Below, in pieces: positions 1-7,317 of a DNA stretch of 28,973 nucleotides. Under the pieces are notes generated by a model. That model made no database searches. It had not been told where the DNA came from and was given only the letters and a program-made list of their open reading frames with translations. The position numbers and the translations under genes are program-made. The DNA is from an uncultured Bacteroidales bacterium (GTDB lineage: Bacteria; Bacteroidota; Bacteroidia; Bacteroidales; Muribaculaceae): assembly GCA_900547755.1 (NCBI GenBank), contig URIC01000032.1:1-28973 (forward strand), in the 5' to 3' direction. Numbering within the stretch: position 1 is the stretch's first letter; the number at the start of each line of letters is the position of its first letter.

Positions 1-1
1 T

Positions 2-70
2 GTAGCCAAGGCCGTCAAGCGTGCCCGTCACCTGGCCCTGCTGCCCTACGTAACCGACCTTATGAAATAA
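2..70 (+). CDS. rpsR: 30S ribosomal protein bS18, C-terminal end (partial)
   Basis: Only the last 22 codons are inside the window, reading VAKAVKRARHLALLPYVTDL followed by Met-Lys and a TAA stop. The segment ending in ARHLALLPY is the characteristic C-terminus of bS18, a small-subunit protein that binds the 16S rRNA platform together with bS6. It lies 28 bases upstream of rplI on the same strand, matching the common rpsF-rpsR-rplI operon. The 5' part lies outside the window. Confidence 0.93.
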   Translation, partial: VAKAVKRARHLALLPYVTDLMK

Positions 71-98
71 GTATAACCATCCCAATAACGACTAAGAT

Positions 99-551
99 AT
101 GAAGATTATTCTGAAAGAAAACGTAGCCAACCTCGGTTATAAGGACGATGTCGTCGAAGTAAAGGATGGCTATGGCCGCAACTACCTGATTCCCCAGGGC
201 AAGGCCGTGATTGCCAACGCTTCCTCCCTGAAGCAGCTCGCCGAGGACCAGAAGCAGCGCGCCCACAAGATTGCCAAGATGCTGGAAGACGCCAAGGCTG
301 CCGCCGCAGCACTTGAAGGCGTCGCTCTCACTATCGCGACCAAGACAAGCGCCACCGGCACTATTTTCGGTTCCGTAGGTGCTATCCAGATTGCCGAGGC
401 TCTTGAGAAGCTCGGCCACAACGTTGACCGCAAACTCATCTCCATAAAGGAGACTGTAAAGGAAGTCGGCAAATACAACGCTACCGTCAAGTTCCACAAA
501 GAGGTTTCCGTCGAGATTCCCTTTGAGGTCATTGCTGAAGTAGCCGAATAA
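99..551 (+). CDS. rplI: 50S ribosomal protein bL9
   Basis: This 150-residue protein begins MKIILKENVANLGYKDDVVE and contains the bL9 N-terminal signature around residues 8-36 (NLGYKDDVVEVKDGYGRNYLIPQG in two halves). A long charged, Ala-rich helix (about residues 40-75) links it to a C-terminal rRNA-binding domain, the normal bL9 dumbbell architecture and length. bL9 binds 23S rRNA near the L1 stalk base and helps keep reading frame. It follows rpsR by 28 bases and is followed by a strong hairpin, so it is probably the last gene of the ribosomal operon. Confidence 0.97.
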   Translation: MKIILKENVANLGYKDDVVEVKDGYGRNYLIPQGKAVIANASSLKQLAEDQKQRAHKIAKMLEDAKAAAAALEGVALTIATKTSATGTIFGSVGAIQIAEALEKLGHNVDRKLISIKETVKEVGKYNATVKFHKEVSVEIPFEVIAEVAE

Positions 552-583
552 TCAGACGCTCCACACAGCGACAGACACATAAT

Positions 584-627
584 CATGAGCGGAGTTTCCT
601 GACCGGAGGCCCCGCTCATGCTTTTTA
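584..627 (+). terminator. Rho-independent terminator of the rpsR-rplI operon
   Basis: A perfect 9-bp stem (CATGAGCGG at 584-592 with CCGCTCATG at 612-620) is followed at once by CTTTTTAT. It lies 33 bases after the rplI stop codon and before the helicase gene, so it should end the ribosomal operon transcript. Confidence 0.85.
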
Positions 628-748
628 TCAGGCCGGTTCCGATTATTTGTATGCCGTACATATTTCTCTCCCGAAAACGACATTATTGAATTACGGACCG
701 CCGGCTGAATATACACCACCTTAACCCCGGACTCCCAACTGCACATAT

Positions 749-2140
749 ATGTATTTTGACGAGCTTGACCTTGGCGATGACATCCTGGATGCCCTGGACG
801 CCATGCACTTTGACGAATGTACACCTATACAGGCTATGGCTATTCCCCCGGCTCTGGAGGGTAAAGACCTTATGGCCATAGCTCAGACAGGCACCGGCAA
901 GACCGCCGCTTACCTGCTGCCGGTGCTGGAACGTCTCACTTACGGCGACTATCCCACTGATGCCATCAACTGCGTGATTATGACCCCTACACGCGAACTG
1001 GCCTTGCAGATAGACCACCAGATGGAAGGGTTCTCGTATTTCCTGCCTGTCAGCTCGCTCCCTATTTACGGAGGTACGGACGGACGCGGCTTCTCACAAC
1101 AGCAACACGGACTCAAGCAAGGGGCCGATGTGGTAATCGCCACACCCGGACGTCTGCTGGCCCACCTGCAGATGGGGTATTGCGACCTGTCAAAAGTCAG
1201 CTTCTTCATTCTCGATGAGGCCGACCGTATGCTTGACATGGGTTTCTATGAGGACATAATGTCAATAGCCAAGCACCTGCCCAAAGAGCGTCAGACACTG
1301 ATGTTCTCCGCCACTATGCCTGCCAAAATCAGACAGCTGGCAAACACTCTGCTCACTGACCCCGTGGAGGTCAAGACACAGATAAGCCGTCCGGCAGATG
1401 CCATAGAGCAAAGCGCCGCCGTGGTCTACGAACCTCAGAAAGAGGGAATGTTACGCCACCTGCTGCATACCAAGGCAAAAGAACGTGTCATCGTCTTCGT
1501 GGCCTCCAAGCTCAAGGTGAAAGAGCTTACACGCTCGTTGCGCCGCGCCGGAGTGAAAGCCGCCGAGATGCACTCGGACCTTGACCAGGACAAGCGCGAG
1601 GAGGTAATGCTCGCCTTCCGTGCCGGACGCATCGACGTGCTTGTGGCCACCGACATCGTGGCTCGCGGCATAGATATCGACGACATTGCTATGGTGGTGA
1701 ACTACGATGTGCCGCGCGAAGCCGAAGACTATGTACACCGCATCGGACGTACCGCGCGTGCAGGAGCCGGAGGCAAAGCAGTCACTCTCGTAGGTCCGCA
1801 AGACCAGTTCCGCTTCGGCGCCATCGAGAAATTCCTGAAGTATGAGGTGCGCAAGGAGGAAATTCCCGCGACTCTTGGCGAAGCGCCTGTCTATGAACCC
1901 AAACGGCGGCCGGACAACAATGGCCGCCGAGGCGGCAAAGGAGCTGCCGGTGCCCCGCACGGAAATAACCGGAGAGGCCGTGGCCGTAAAGACAAGCCCT
2001 CCTCATCCACACAGACAAAGCCTGCGACGCCAGACCACGTAAAGCCCTCGACAGGCCAAGATAAGCCTAAAAACGACAGACACCGCCGTCGCGGACATCG
2101 CAACGGCGACAAAGGACAAAAAAAACAGTCTAAGGAATAA
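749..2140 (+). CDS. DEAD-box ATP-dependent RNA helicase (RhlE-like)
   Basis: 463 residues with the full DEAD-box motif set: Q motif around F21 and Q28, Walker A AQTGTGKT (45-52), PTRELA (80-85), DEAD (156-159), SAT (187-189), VATDIVARGID around 305-316, and HRIGRTARAG (330-339). After the second RecA-like domain comes a tail from about residue 380 that is highly basic, Gly/Arg/Lys/Pro-rich and low in complexity, typical of RNA-binding tails in RhlE-type helicases. These enzymes unwind structured RNA in the cytoplasm, for example during ribosome assembly or mRNA decay. It lies alone between a terminator and convergent rlmH. I found no convincing -33/-7 pair in front of it. The exact subfamily (RhlE or another of the several Bacteroidetes paralogues) is uncertain. 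Confidence 0.95.
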   Translation: MYFDELDLGDDILDALDAMHFDECTPIQAMAIPPALEGKDLMAIAQTGTGKTAAYLLPVLERLTYGDYPTDAINCVIMTPTRELALQIDHQMEGFSYFLPVSSLPIYGGTDGRGFSQQQHGLKQGADVVIATPGRLLAHLQMGYCDLSKVSFFILDEADRMLDMGFYEDIMSIAKHLPKERQTLMFSATMPAKIRQLANTLLTDPVEVKTQISRPADAIEQSAAVVYEPQKEGMLRHLLHTKAKERVIVFVASKLKVKELTRSLRRAGVKAAEMHSDLDQDKREEVMLAFRAGRIDVLVATDIVARGIDIDDIAMVVNYDVPREAEDYVHRIGRTARAGAGGKAVTLVGPQDQFRFGAIEKFLKYEVRKEEIPATLGEAPVYEPKRRPDNNGRRGGKGAAGAPHGNNRRGRGRKDKPSSSTQTKPATPDHVKPSTGQDKPKNDRHRRRGHRNGDKGQKKQSKE

Positions 2141-2147
2141 TAGGCTG

Positions 2148-2621
2148 CTATTCATGGTGATAGGGCTCATGACGAAGAATCGTCATGGCGCGATACACCT
2201 GCTCGGTAAAGAACAGGCGAATCATCTCATGGCTGAAAGTCATTTTAGACAGCGAAATCTTGGCATCGGCACGTGAATACACATCTGCCGAAAATCCATA
2301 CGGCCCTCCCACCACAAATACCAGTTTCTTAAGACCGGAGGACATCTTGGCGCTCAGATACCCGGAGAACTCCATCGAAGTATACTCACGTCCTCTTTCG
2401 TCCAGAAGCACGACATAGTCCGAAGGCTGAAAAGCGCTCAGAAACACTTTGCCCTCAGCCTCTTTCTGCTGCGCCTCGCTCATGTTTTTTGTGTTTCGGA
2501 CATCCGGAAGCACACGGACGTTGTAAGGCACATAATGCCGCAAACGGTCAAGATAGACCTTTGTGGCCGCGTCAAGCAGCGTGGACGAATTTTTCCCGAT
2601 TACCAAAAGTTGTATTTCCAT
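2148..2621 (-). CDS. rlmH: 23S rRNA (pseudouridine1915-N3)-methyltransferase
   Basis: 157 residues, the normal length for RlmH, a small SPOUT methyltransferase that methylates pseudouridine 1915 in helix 69 of 23S rRNA on the assembled 70S ribosome. Visible family marks are LDERG (73-77), the SAM-binding GGPYGFS (105-111) and the C-terminal run from LSKMTFSHEM (124-133) through RLFFTEQ to YHHE. The trefoil-knot fold is inferred from the family. The stop codon lies 7 bases from the convergent helicase stop. At the other end it is divergent from nadC, with the two promoters interleaved. Confidence 0.96.
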   Translation of the reverse strand: MEIQLLVIGKNSSTLLDAATKVYLDRLRHYVPYNVRVLPDVRNTKNMSEAQQKEAEGKVFLSAFQPSDYVVLLDERGREYTSMEFSGYLSAKMSSGLKKLVFVVGGPYGFSADVYSRADAKISLSKMTFSHEMIRLFFTEQVYRAMTILRHEPYHHE

Positions 2622-2638
2622 ATTTTTTGCTAACTTTG
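2610..2638 (+). promoter_or_regulatory. Promoter of nadC
   Basis: TTG (2610-2612), 18 bases, then TAACTTTG (2631-2638). The -33 element lies within the first codons of rlmH, the mirror image of the rlmH promoter, so the two divergent transcription units start inside each other's 5' ends. Predicted start is near 2645, about 55 bases before the nadC ATG. Confidence 0.65.
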
Positions 2639-2680
2639 CGTGAATTATCGGGTTTGACGACCCTCCATTCTCTCATTACG

Positions 2681-2711
2681 CAAAATTAGCAAAAATAATA
2701 TGAAATCCAAA
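2681..2711 (-). promoter_or_regulatory. Promoter of rlmH
   Basis: On the minus strand TTTG (2708-2711) is followed after 19 bases by TAATTTTG (2681-2688), a textbook Bacteroidetes -33/-7 pair. The -33 element lies inside the first codons of nadC, giving an rlmH leader of roughly 50 bases. Confidence 0.7.
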
Positions 2712-3551
2712 GACCAACTTATTGACGAACTCTTAGACCTCGCTTTCGCCGAAGATGTGGGCGACGGCGACCATACCACCCTTTCCACAATCCCGGCCGA
2801 TGCCAAAGGCAAGAGCCGCCTGCTCATAAAAGAAGAAGGTATATTGAGCGGTGTGGAGGTTGCCCGCAAAGTACTCGCTAAAGTTGACCCCGACCTCAAG
2901 ATGGAGGTTTTCATGCACGACGGCGACAGAGTGAAGCCCGGCGACGTGGCGTTCACTGCGGAGGGGTCCGTCCGCTCTTTGCTCGTGGCCGAGCGCACTA
3001 TGCTGAATATCATGCAGCGCATGAGCGGTGTGGCTACGATGACCGACAGGTACCAGAGCCGTCTGCAAGGCCTGAAAACCCGCGTTCTCGACACCCGCAA
3101 GACCACCCCCGGCATGCGTATGCTCGAGAAGGAAGCGGTGAAGACCGGCGGAGGCGTAAACCATCGCATCGGTCTCTTCGACATGATTCTTATCAAGGAC
3201 AACCACATAGACTTCGCAGGAGGTCTGGAAAAGGCCATCACCGCCGCCCGCGATTACTGCAAGGCAAACGGCAAGGAAGACCTGAAAATAGAAGTGGAAG
3301 TGCGCAGTCTGGACGATATACGTCGTGTACTCGCACTCGGCGGCGTAGACCGTATCATGTTCGATAATTTCACCCCGGAATTGACCCGCGAGGCCGTAAA
3401 ACTGGTGGACGGACGCTGTGAGACCGAGTCCTCCGGCGGCATAACCCTCGAAACCTTGCGGGCATACGGCGAAGCCGGTGTCGACTTTATCTCAGTGGGT
3501 GCCCTGACCCACTCCGTCAAGGGCCTCGACATGTCCTTCAAAGCCATGTAA
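2700..3551 (+). CDS. nadC: Nicotinate-nucleotide diphosphorylase (carboxylating); quinolinate phosphoribosyltransferase
   Basis: 283 residues, normal for NadC. The enzyme converts quinolinate and PRPP to nicotinate mononucleotide, PPi and CO2 in de novo NAD synthesis in the cytoplasm. Recognisable segments are EDVGDGDHTT (18-27), ERTMLNIMQRMSG (98-110), the substrate-binding DTRKTTPGMR (131-140) and GGVNHRIGLFDMILIKDNH (151-169), and the C-terminal barrel strands with SSGGI and FISVGALTHS. No nadA or nadB is adjacent, so the pathway is scattered in this genome. The amylase gene follows after 39 bases with no hairpin between and may be co-transcribed, although the functions are unrelated. Confidence 0.97.
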   Translation: MKSKDQLIDELLDLAFAEDVGDGDHTTLSTIPADAKGKSRLLIKEEGILSGVEVARKVLAKVDPDLKMEVFMHDGDRVKPGDVAFTAEGSVRSLLVAERTMLNIMQRMSGVATMTDRYQSRLQGLKTRVLDTRKTTPGMRMLEKEAVKTGGGVNHRIGLFDMILIKDNHIDFAGGLEKAITAARDYCKANGKEDLKIEVEVRSLDDIRRVLALGGVDRIMFDNFTPELTREAVKLVDGRCETESSGGITLETLRAYGEAGVDFISVGALTHSVKGLDMSFKAM

Positions 3552-3590
3552 TCAGATTTCCCAAATGTACTTAACTAACAAAAATCAAAC

Positions 3591-5030
3591 ATGCGTAAAT
3601 CCTTATTATCCATCCTGGCGCTCGCAGTCCTCGCCACCGTTCCTACTGCCGCCAAAGACCGTATGACCCGCCACCCCGACGCCACAAACGAGGATGTAAT
3701 CCTCCACGCCTGGAGCTGGAACTTCCCGACCATAGCCGACAATATGAAAGCCATAGCCGATGCCGGGTACACTATCATACAGACATCTCCGGCCCAGGCT
3801 TGCCTCACTCCGCCGGAGGGCAATACCCGCCTTTTCTCCGAGAAAGGCGAAAAAGGCGGCAACTGGTACCACTACTACCAGCCCACAGACTGGACCATAG
3901 GCAACGACATCGTAGGCACACGAGACCAGTTGAAAGCCATGCTTGACTCTGCCGCCAAGTATGACGTCAGGGTAATAGTAGACGTACTCCCCAACCACAC
4001 GGCTTTCAATATCGACCTTGTCTCCGACAACATGGTCAAGGCGGCAGGCGGCCGCGACAGACTTTACCACAGCCAGGGCCTTACCCCCGTAAAGGACTAC
4101 AACGACCGCTACCAATGCACCCTCTGGGGCTCCGGCGCGCTGCCTGACGTGAACACCGAGAACCCCGACTTCCAGAAGTATTACATGAATTACGTAAACG
4201 ACTTGCTGGGTCTCGGTGTCCGAGGTTTCCGCTATGACACAGCCAAACATATCGGTGTACATTCCGACCCCCTGGACACGGCTTCCGGTGTGAAAGAGAA
4301 TGACTTCTGGGATGTGGCCACAGGCCGTAAGGCTGTAAAGGGGGTCAGACTCGCCGTGCCTGAGGACGAACTGTTCATATACGGCGAAGTGCTCCAGGAC
4401 AAGAATGTGCCCGAAAAGGAATATGCCGACTATATGGGTCAGACAGCCTCTTCTTACGGACACTTCCTCCGTCAGGCACTTGAGCATCAGTCCGCCGCCG
4501 GCATCGACATGAAGGACTGGCGCCACGAAGCGGCGCCCGAATACCTCACTACCTGGGTGGAGAGCCACGACACATATTGCAACGCCCATGAGAGCGCAGG
4601 TCTTACCGACGAGCAGATACGCATGGGATGGGTATTCCTCACTGCCCGCCAGAACGGCGTGCCCCTGTTCTTCTCCCGGCCCGCCGGCTCCGGCCCCGGC
4701 AACGTCTGGGGCGACAATGTGGCTGGCGCACGTGGCAACGACCAGTTCATGCACCCCGAAGTAGCTGCCGTCAACAAGTTCCGCAAAGCCATGAAGGGGC
4801 AGAAAGAGGATATACAGGTAAGCGACAATGGCCAGGTGCTTCTCGTAAACCGAGGCAAGAAAGGTGCCGCTACGGTCAATATTTCCGAACATTCCAACTA
4901 TATCGACCTGCCCACAGGACTACCCTCAGGCACTTACAAGGACAAAGTCCACGGCAAGGAGTTTAAGGTAGCCAACGGACGCCTGAAAGGGCTCCTCGCT
5001 CCCTTCACCTCATACATCCTCACTAAGTAA
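3591..5030 (+). CDS. Secreted alpha-amylase, GH13 (AmyE-like, probably subfamily 28)
   Basis: 479 residues with a Sec signal peptide at 1-21 (Lys/Arg-charged start, hydrophobic core, Ala-rich cleavage site; no lipobox Cys). The GH13 regions are intact: DVLPNH (131-136), GFRYDTAKH (212-220, nucleophile Asp216), YGEVLQ (264-269, acid/base Glu266) and WVESHDTY (322-329, Asp327). Order and wording match Bacillus subtilis AmyE closely, including the HAWSWNF start, the QTSP strand, NWYHYYQPTDW and LFFSRPAGSGPGN, with a short C-terminal beta-domain and no starch-binding module. It should hydrolyse alpha-1,4-glucan in the periplasm or outside the cell. No susC, susD or other PUL genes are adjacent, so it is a stand-alone enzyme. 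The subfamily is inferred from remembered AmyE motifs. Confidence 0.93.
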   Translation: MRKSLLSILALAVLATVPTAAKDRMTRHPDATNEDVILHAWSWNFPTIADNMKAIADAGYTIIQTSPAQACLTPPEGNTRLFSEKGEKGGNWYHYYQPTDWTIGNDIVGTRDQLKAMLDSAAKYDVRVIVDVLPNHTAFNIDLVSDNMVKAAGGRDRLYHSQGLTPVKDYNDRYQCTLWGSGALPDVNTENPDFQKYYMNYVNDLLGLGVRGFRYDTAKHIGVHSDPLDTASGVKENDFWDVATGRKAVKGVRLAVPEDELFIYGEVLQDKNVPEKEYADYMGQTASSYGHFLRQALEHQSAAGIDMKDWRHEAAPEYLTTWVESHDTYCNAHESAGLTDEQIRMGWVFLTARQNGVPLFFSRPAGSGPGNVWGDNVAGARGNDQFMHPEVAAVNKFRKAMKGQKEDIQVSDNGQVLLVNRGKKGAATVNISEHSNYIDLPTGLPSGTYKDKVHGKEFKVANGRLKGLLAPFTSYILTK

Positions 5031-5050
5031 CAAGTCGATTCTGATACACT

Positions 5051-5087
5051 AAAGGGACCGGTGTAGAAATAAAACGCCGGTCCCTTT
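5051..5087 (+). terminator. Terminator hairpin after the amylase gene
   Basis: A perfect 11-bp stem (AAAGGGACCGG at 5051-5061 with CCGGTCCCTTT at 5077-5087) sits 20 bases after the amylase stop and 11 bases before the yraN ATG. The stem itself ends in TTT, followed by AAATTT rather than a long T-run, so termination may be partial and yraN may receive read-through. Confidence 0.65.
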
Positions 5088-5098
5088 AAATTTCAACT

Positions 5099-5488
5099 AT
5101 GGACAAAGAAATCAAACAGAAGGCATACGAGACAGGTCTTAAAGCCGAATCTCTTGCTGTGGAATATCTCACCGCTCAGGGATATGCCATCCGTGAAAAG
5201 CGATGGAAACCCGGAGGTGTCAAGGGGGAAATCGACATCATAGCGCAGAAAGACAATGTCATGGTCTTTGTGGAGGTGAAGGCTCGTGCCGAGGGTATTG
5301 AAGAAGCCCTGGAAGCGGTAGACCGCAAGAAGCGGCGCAACATGGCCCTCGGCGCTGACAAATACCTGCAAATGCAGCCACAGTGGTTTGAATACCGATT
5401 CGACATTATCGCTGTGGACCCCACTCAGGACCCTCCGACACTGGAGCACATTCCGGATGCCTTCGAGTCTCCGCTATTCACCAAATAG
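5099..5488 (+). CDS. YraN family (UPF0102) nuclease-fold protein
   Basis: 129 residues with the UPF0102 pattern: an N-terminal helix with GLKAESLAVEYL (13-24), then GEIDIIA (43-49) and FVEVKAR (57-63). These supply the acidic and Lys residues of a PD-(D/E)XK-like nuclease core. E17, D46, E59 and K61 are candidate metal or catalytic positions by family analogy. The biological role of YraN proteins is not established; involvement in DNA repair or processing is inferred from the fold. It begins 11 bases after a hairpin, with no clear -33/-7 pair. It ends 3 bases before the stop of the convergent secreted-protein gene. Confidence 0.9.
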   Translation: MDKEIKQKAYETGLKAESLAVEYLTAQGYAIREKRWKPGGVKGEIDIIAQKDNVMVFVEVKARAEGIEEALEAVDRKKRRNMALGADKYLQMQPQWFEYRFDIIAVDPTQDPPTLEHIPDAFESPLFTK

Positions 5489-5491
5489 CCC

Positions 5492-7108
5492 TTAGGGCAG
5501 AATCACCTTGCGTACTGAGTCACGCTGACGACGGATGTAGAGGCCGGAAACGGGGCTGACTACCTTAATGCCCTGGAGATTGAAATACTCTACCGGAGCC
5601 GTGGCATCATCATCGGCTACTGTCAAGGAGCTTGTCACATTTGAGAAATCGAGAGTCGCCTCGCCGCAGGACTGAGGACTGCCGTCTGCGTATTTCTTTT
5701 CGCCCAGATAGAGTGTCCGGGAGGGGAAAGTCATAATCCCGTTCTCAAACGTTGCAGGCTCGTAACCGGCTTCCGCTATCTTATCCAACGAATTGCCAAG
5801 AGCCACATAGTAGGAAACCATGTCGCCCACATACATATCTTCGTATCTTACAGCCACACCTATAGGCGAAGGCTCAACCTTCACATAAGAGGGGTCAGAG
5901 GCATCCAGGTAGATGTAATGGTCATGGTCATGACCCACCTGATACTCGCCGGACTCCACATTCAGTCCGAACTGCGGATGGTCATTGTAAGGATTTACAA
6001 GTCTATAATGGCCCGGACGGTCAACATTCTCCTGACAAATCACCTCGTAGGGAGCAATAGCCGGCATCTGGTAGATACCTCTTACAAAGGGGTCGGCAAA
6101 TATCACTTTGCCGACATCTTTCCACTCGGCGCCGTCACTGAACGAAACGATAAAGAAATCCAAAAGGCCCTGTATCACATTGTTTGACTCATCCACAGCA
6201 ACGGCAATTACATATTTCAGACCCGGAGTGGTATCCTTAGGGTCAGCCGTATAAGTGACCTCGGTCCGGGTACGGTCCAGCTTTGTGCCGTGCTGGGCCA
6301 CATACCTGAGATTGTTCTCCGTCATGGCAGGCATATTGTTTACCACACCTATCACATAGTTGGGAATGTCCTTGCCGCACTTCACTTCTATATTGAAGCT
6401 GCCGTCGGCATCCGGACACATAGGGGCCGACAGGGAGAAAGAGAGGTCCGTAACTACAGGAATATCGCCCTCGGGAAGCACGAGGAATGTGCCTTCGTTG
6501 GGACAGCTCTTATTCCACTGGCCCTCGATGAAGCTGATAGCCGAGGAGCCGGCAGGGAAATTAATCACATTCTCCTTCAGCGTTCCATAACCATCGTAGG
6601 TATCTCCATCCCAACCGTTTTCCGGAACAAGGTCGGTTACCCCAAAATCGCGGTTCCAGAACCATGCTGTCTCGAAATAGACCTTGTCCGGGTCAGTGGC
6701 ATTGATATAGAAATATGTCTCCGTGTCAAATTTATTAAGATTCTCGGATACGGGACCTGTCGCATAAGGAAGACAGCGATACCAGCTTCCGCTCTTCTCC
6801 ACGTCCACTTTCCAATTCGAGCCGGCAGGCACATCCCCGAAAGGAGTGAAAAAGTCCTCTATCCATGTGCCCTCGCCTATTGACACCCACCCTGTCTCAG
6901 GAGCCGCAGAAGCCAGTTTATGCAAGGCGGCTGTAGGAGCGCCAAGTGCCTCAGAGGCAGAAGAAAAGAGCCGGGGTGACACCACTCCGGGAGAAACATC
7001 GGCTTTTTCAAGCCCTGTAAGTTCTGTGATTCTGATAGCGGGAGGAGTAGCTCCCATAGCGTACACGCCGACGACTGCCAAAGTAGCTAAAGTAGTAAAT
7101 CTCTTCAT
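5492..7108 (-). CDS. Secreted Bacteroidales protein with a duplicated module and a C-terminal sorting-like tail
   Basis: 538 residues with a Sec signal peptide (about 1-20). I do not recognise a named family. Two related modules are visible. One starts at GTWIEDFFTPF (80-90) and runs through SWYRCLPY to YFYINATDPDKVYFE. The other starts at GKVIFADPFVRGIY (333-346) and runs through YEVICQE, GHYRLVNPYNDHPQFG and YIYLDASDPSYVKVE. Between them, about 221-325, is a beta-rich stretch that looks like an Fn3/Ig-type domain. The last 33 residues (VEYFNLQGIKV, then SGLYIRRQ and VRKVIL) match the short C-terminal tail common on Bacteroidales exported proteins, resembling a type IX sorting signal. It is probably exported or surface exposed; the ligand is unknown. 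It has its own strong promoter. Confidence 0.85.
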   Translation of the reverse strand: MKRFTTLATLAVVGVYAMGATPPAIRITELTGLEKADVSPGVVSPRLFSSASEALGAPTAALHKLASAAPETGWVSIGEGTWIEDFFTPFGDVPAGSNWKVDVEKSGSWYRCLPYATGPVSENLNKFDTETYFYINATDPDKVYFETAWFWNRDFGVTDLVPENGWDGDTYDGYGTLKENVINFPAGSSAISFIEGQWNKSCPNEGTFLVLPEGDIPVVTDLSFSLSAPMCPDADGSFNIEVKCGKDIPNYVIGVVNNMPAMTENNLRYVAQHGTKLDRTRTEVTYTADPKDTTPGLKYVIAVAVDESNNVIQGLLDFFIVSFSDGAEWKDVGKVIFADPFVRGIYQMPAIAPYEVICQENVDRPGHYRLVNPYNDHPQFGLNVESGEYQVGHDHDHYIYLDASDPSYVKVEPSPIGVAVRYEDMYVGDMVSYYVALGNSLDKIAEAGYEPATFENGIMTFPSRTLYLGEKKYADGSPQSCGEATLDFSNVTSSLTVADDDATAPVEYFNLQGIKVVSPVSGLYIRRQRDSVRKVILP

Positions 7109-7151
7109 AAGCTATGATTATATTAGTTTTGAAATAGTATTTTATACCGTC

Positions 7152-7182
7152 CAAAATTAATCAAATATTTCTATTCCACAAA
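7152..7182 (-). promoter_or_regulatory. Promoter of the two-module secreted protein
   Basis: On the minus strand TTTG (7179-7182), 19 bases, then TAATTTTG (7152-7159). The predicted start near 7145 leaves a leader of about 37 bases before the ATG at 7108. Confidence 0.75.
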
Positions 7183-7260
7183 ACATTTTAAAATAAAGTT
7201 TAAAAAAACGGGAATGAATATTCAACCGATTCACTGTATCCAATATATAGACAGGTATAT

Positions 7261-7307
7261 AGACATAGGTGCCGGCCCTTCTTCAAGAAAGGCCGGCACC
7301 TATGTCT
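7261..7307 (-). terminator. Strong hairpin downstream of pfp
   Basis: A perfect 17-bp inverted repeat (7261-7277 with 7291-7307) encloses a 13-base loop that can itself extend the stem by four pairs after one mismatch. It starts 11 bases after the pfp stop. There is no T-run on either strand, so it may act as an RNA 3'-end stabiliser or a U-tract-less terminator separating pfp from the next promoter. Confidence 0.6.
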
Positions 7308-7317
7308 TATGAAAATG

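Noticed and set aside
3606..4892. Long open frame opposite the amylase gene (minus strand)
   Set aside because: Antisense by-product of biased third positions; the amylase has intact catalytic residues and a signal peptide.
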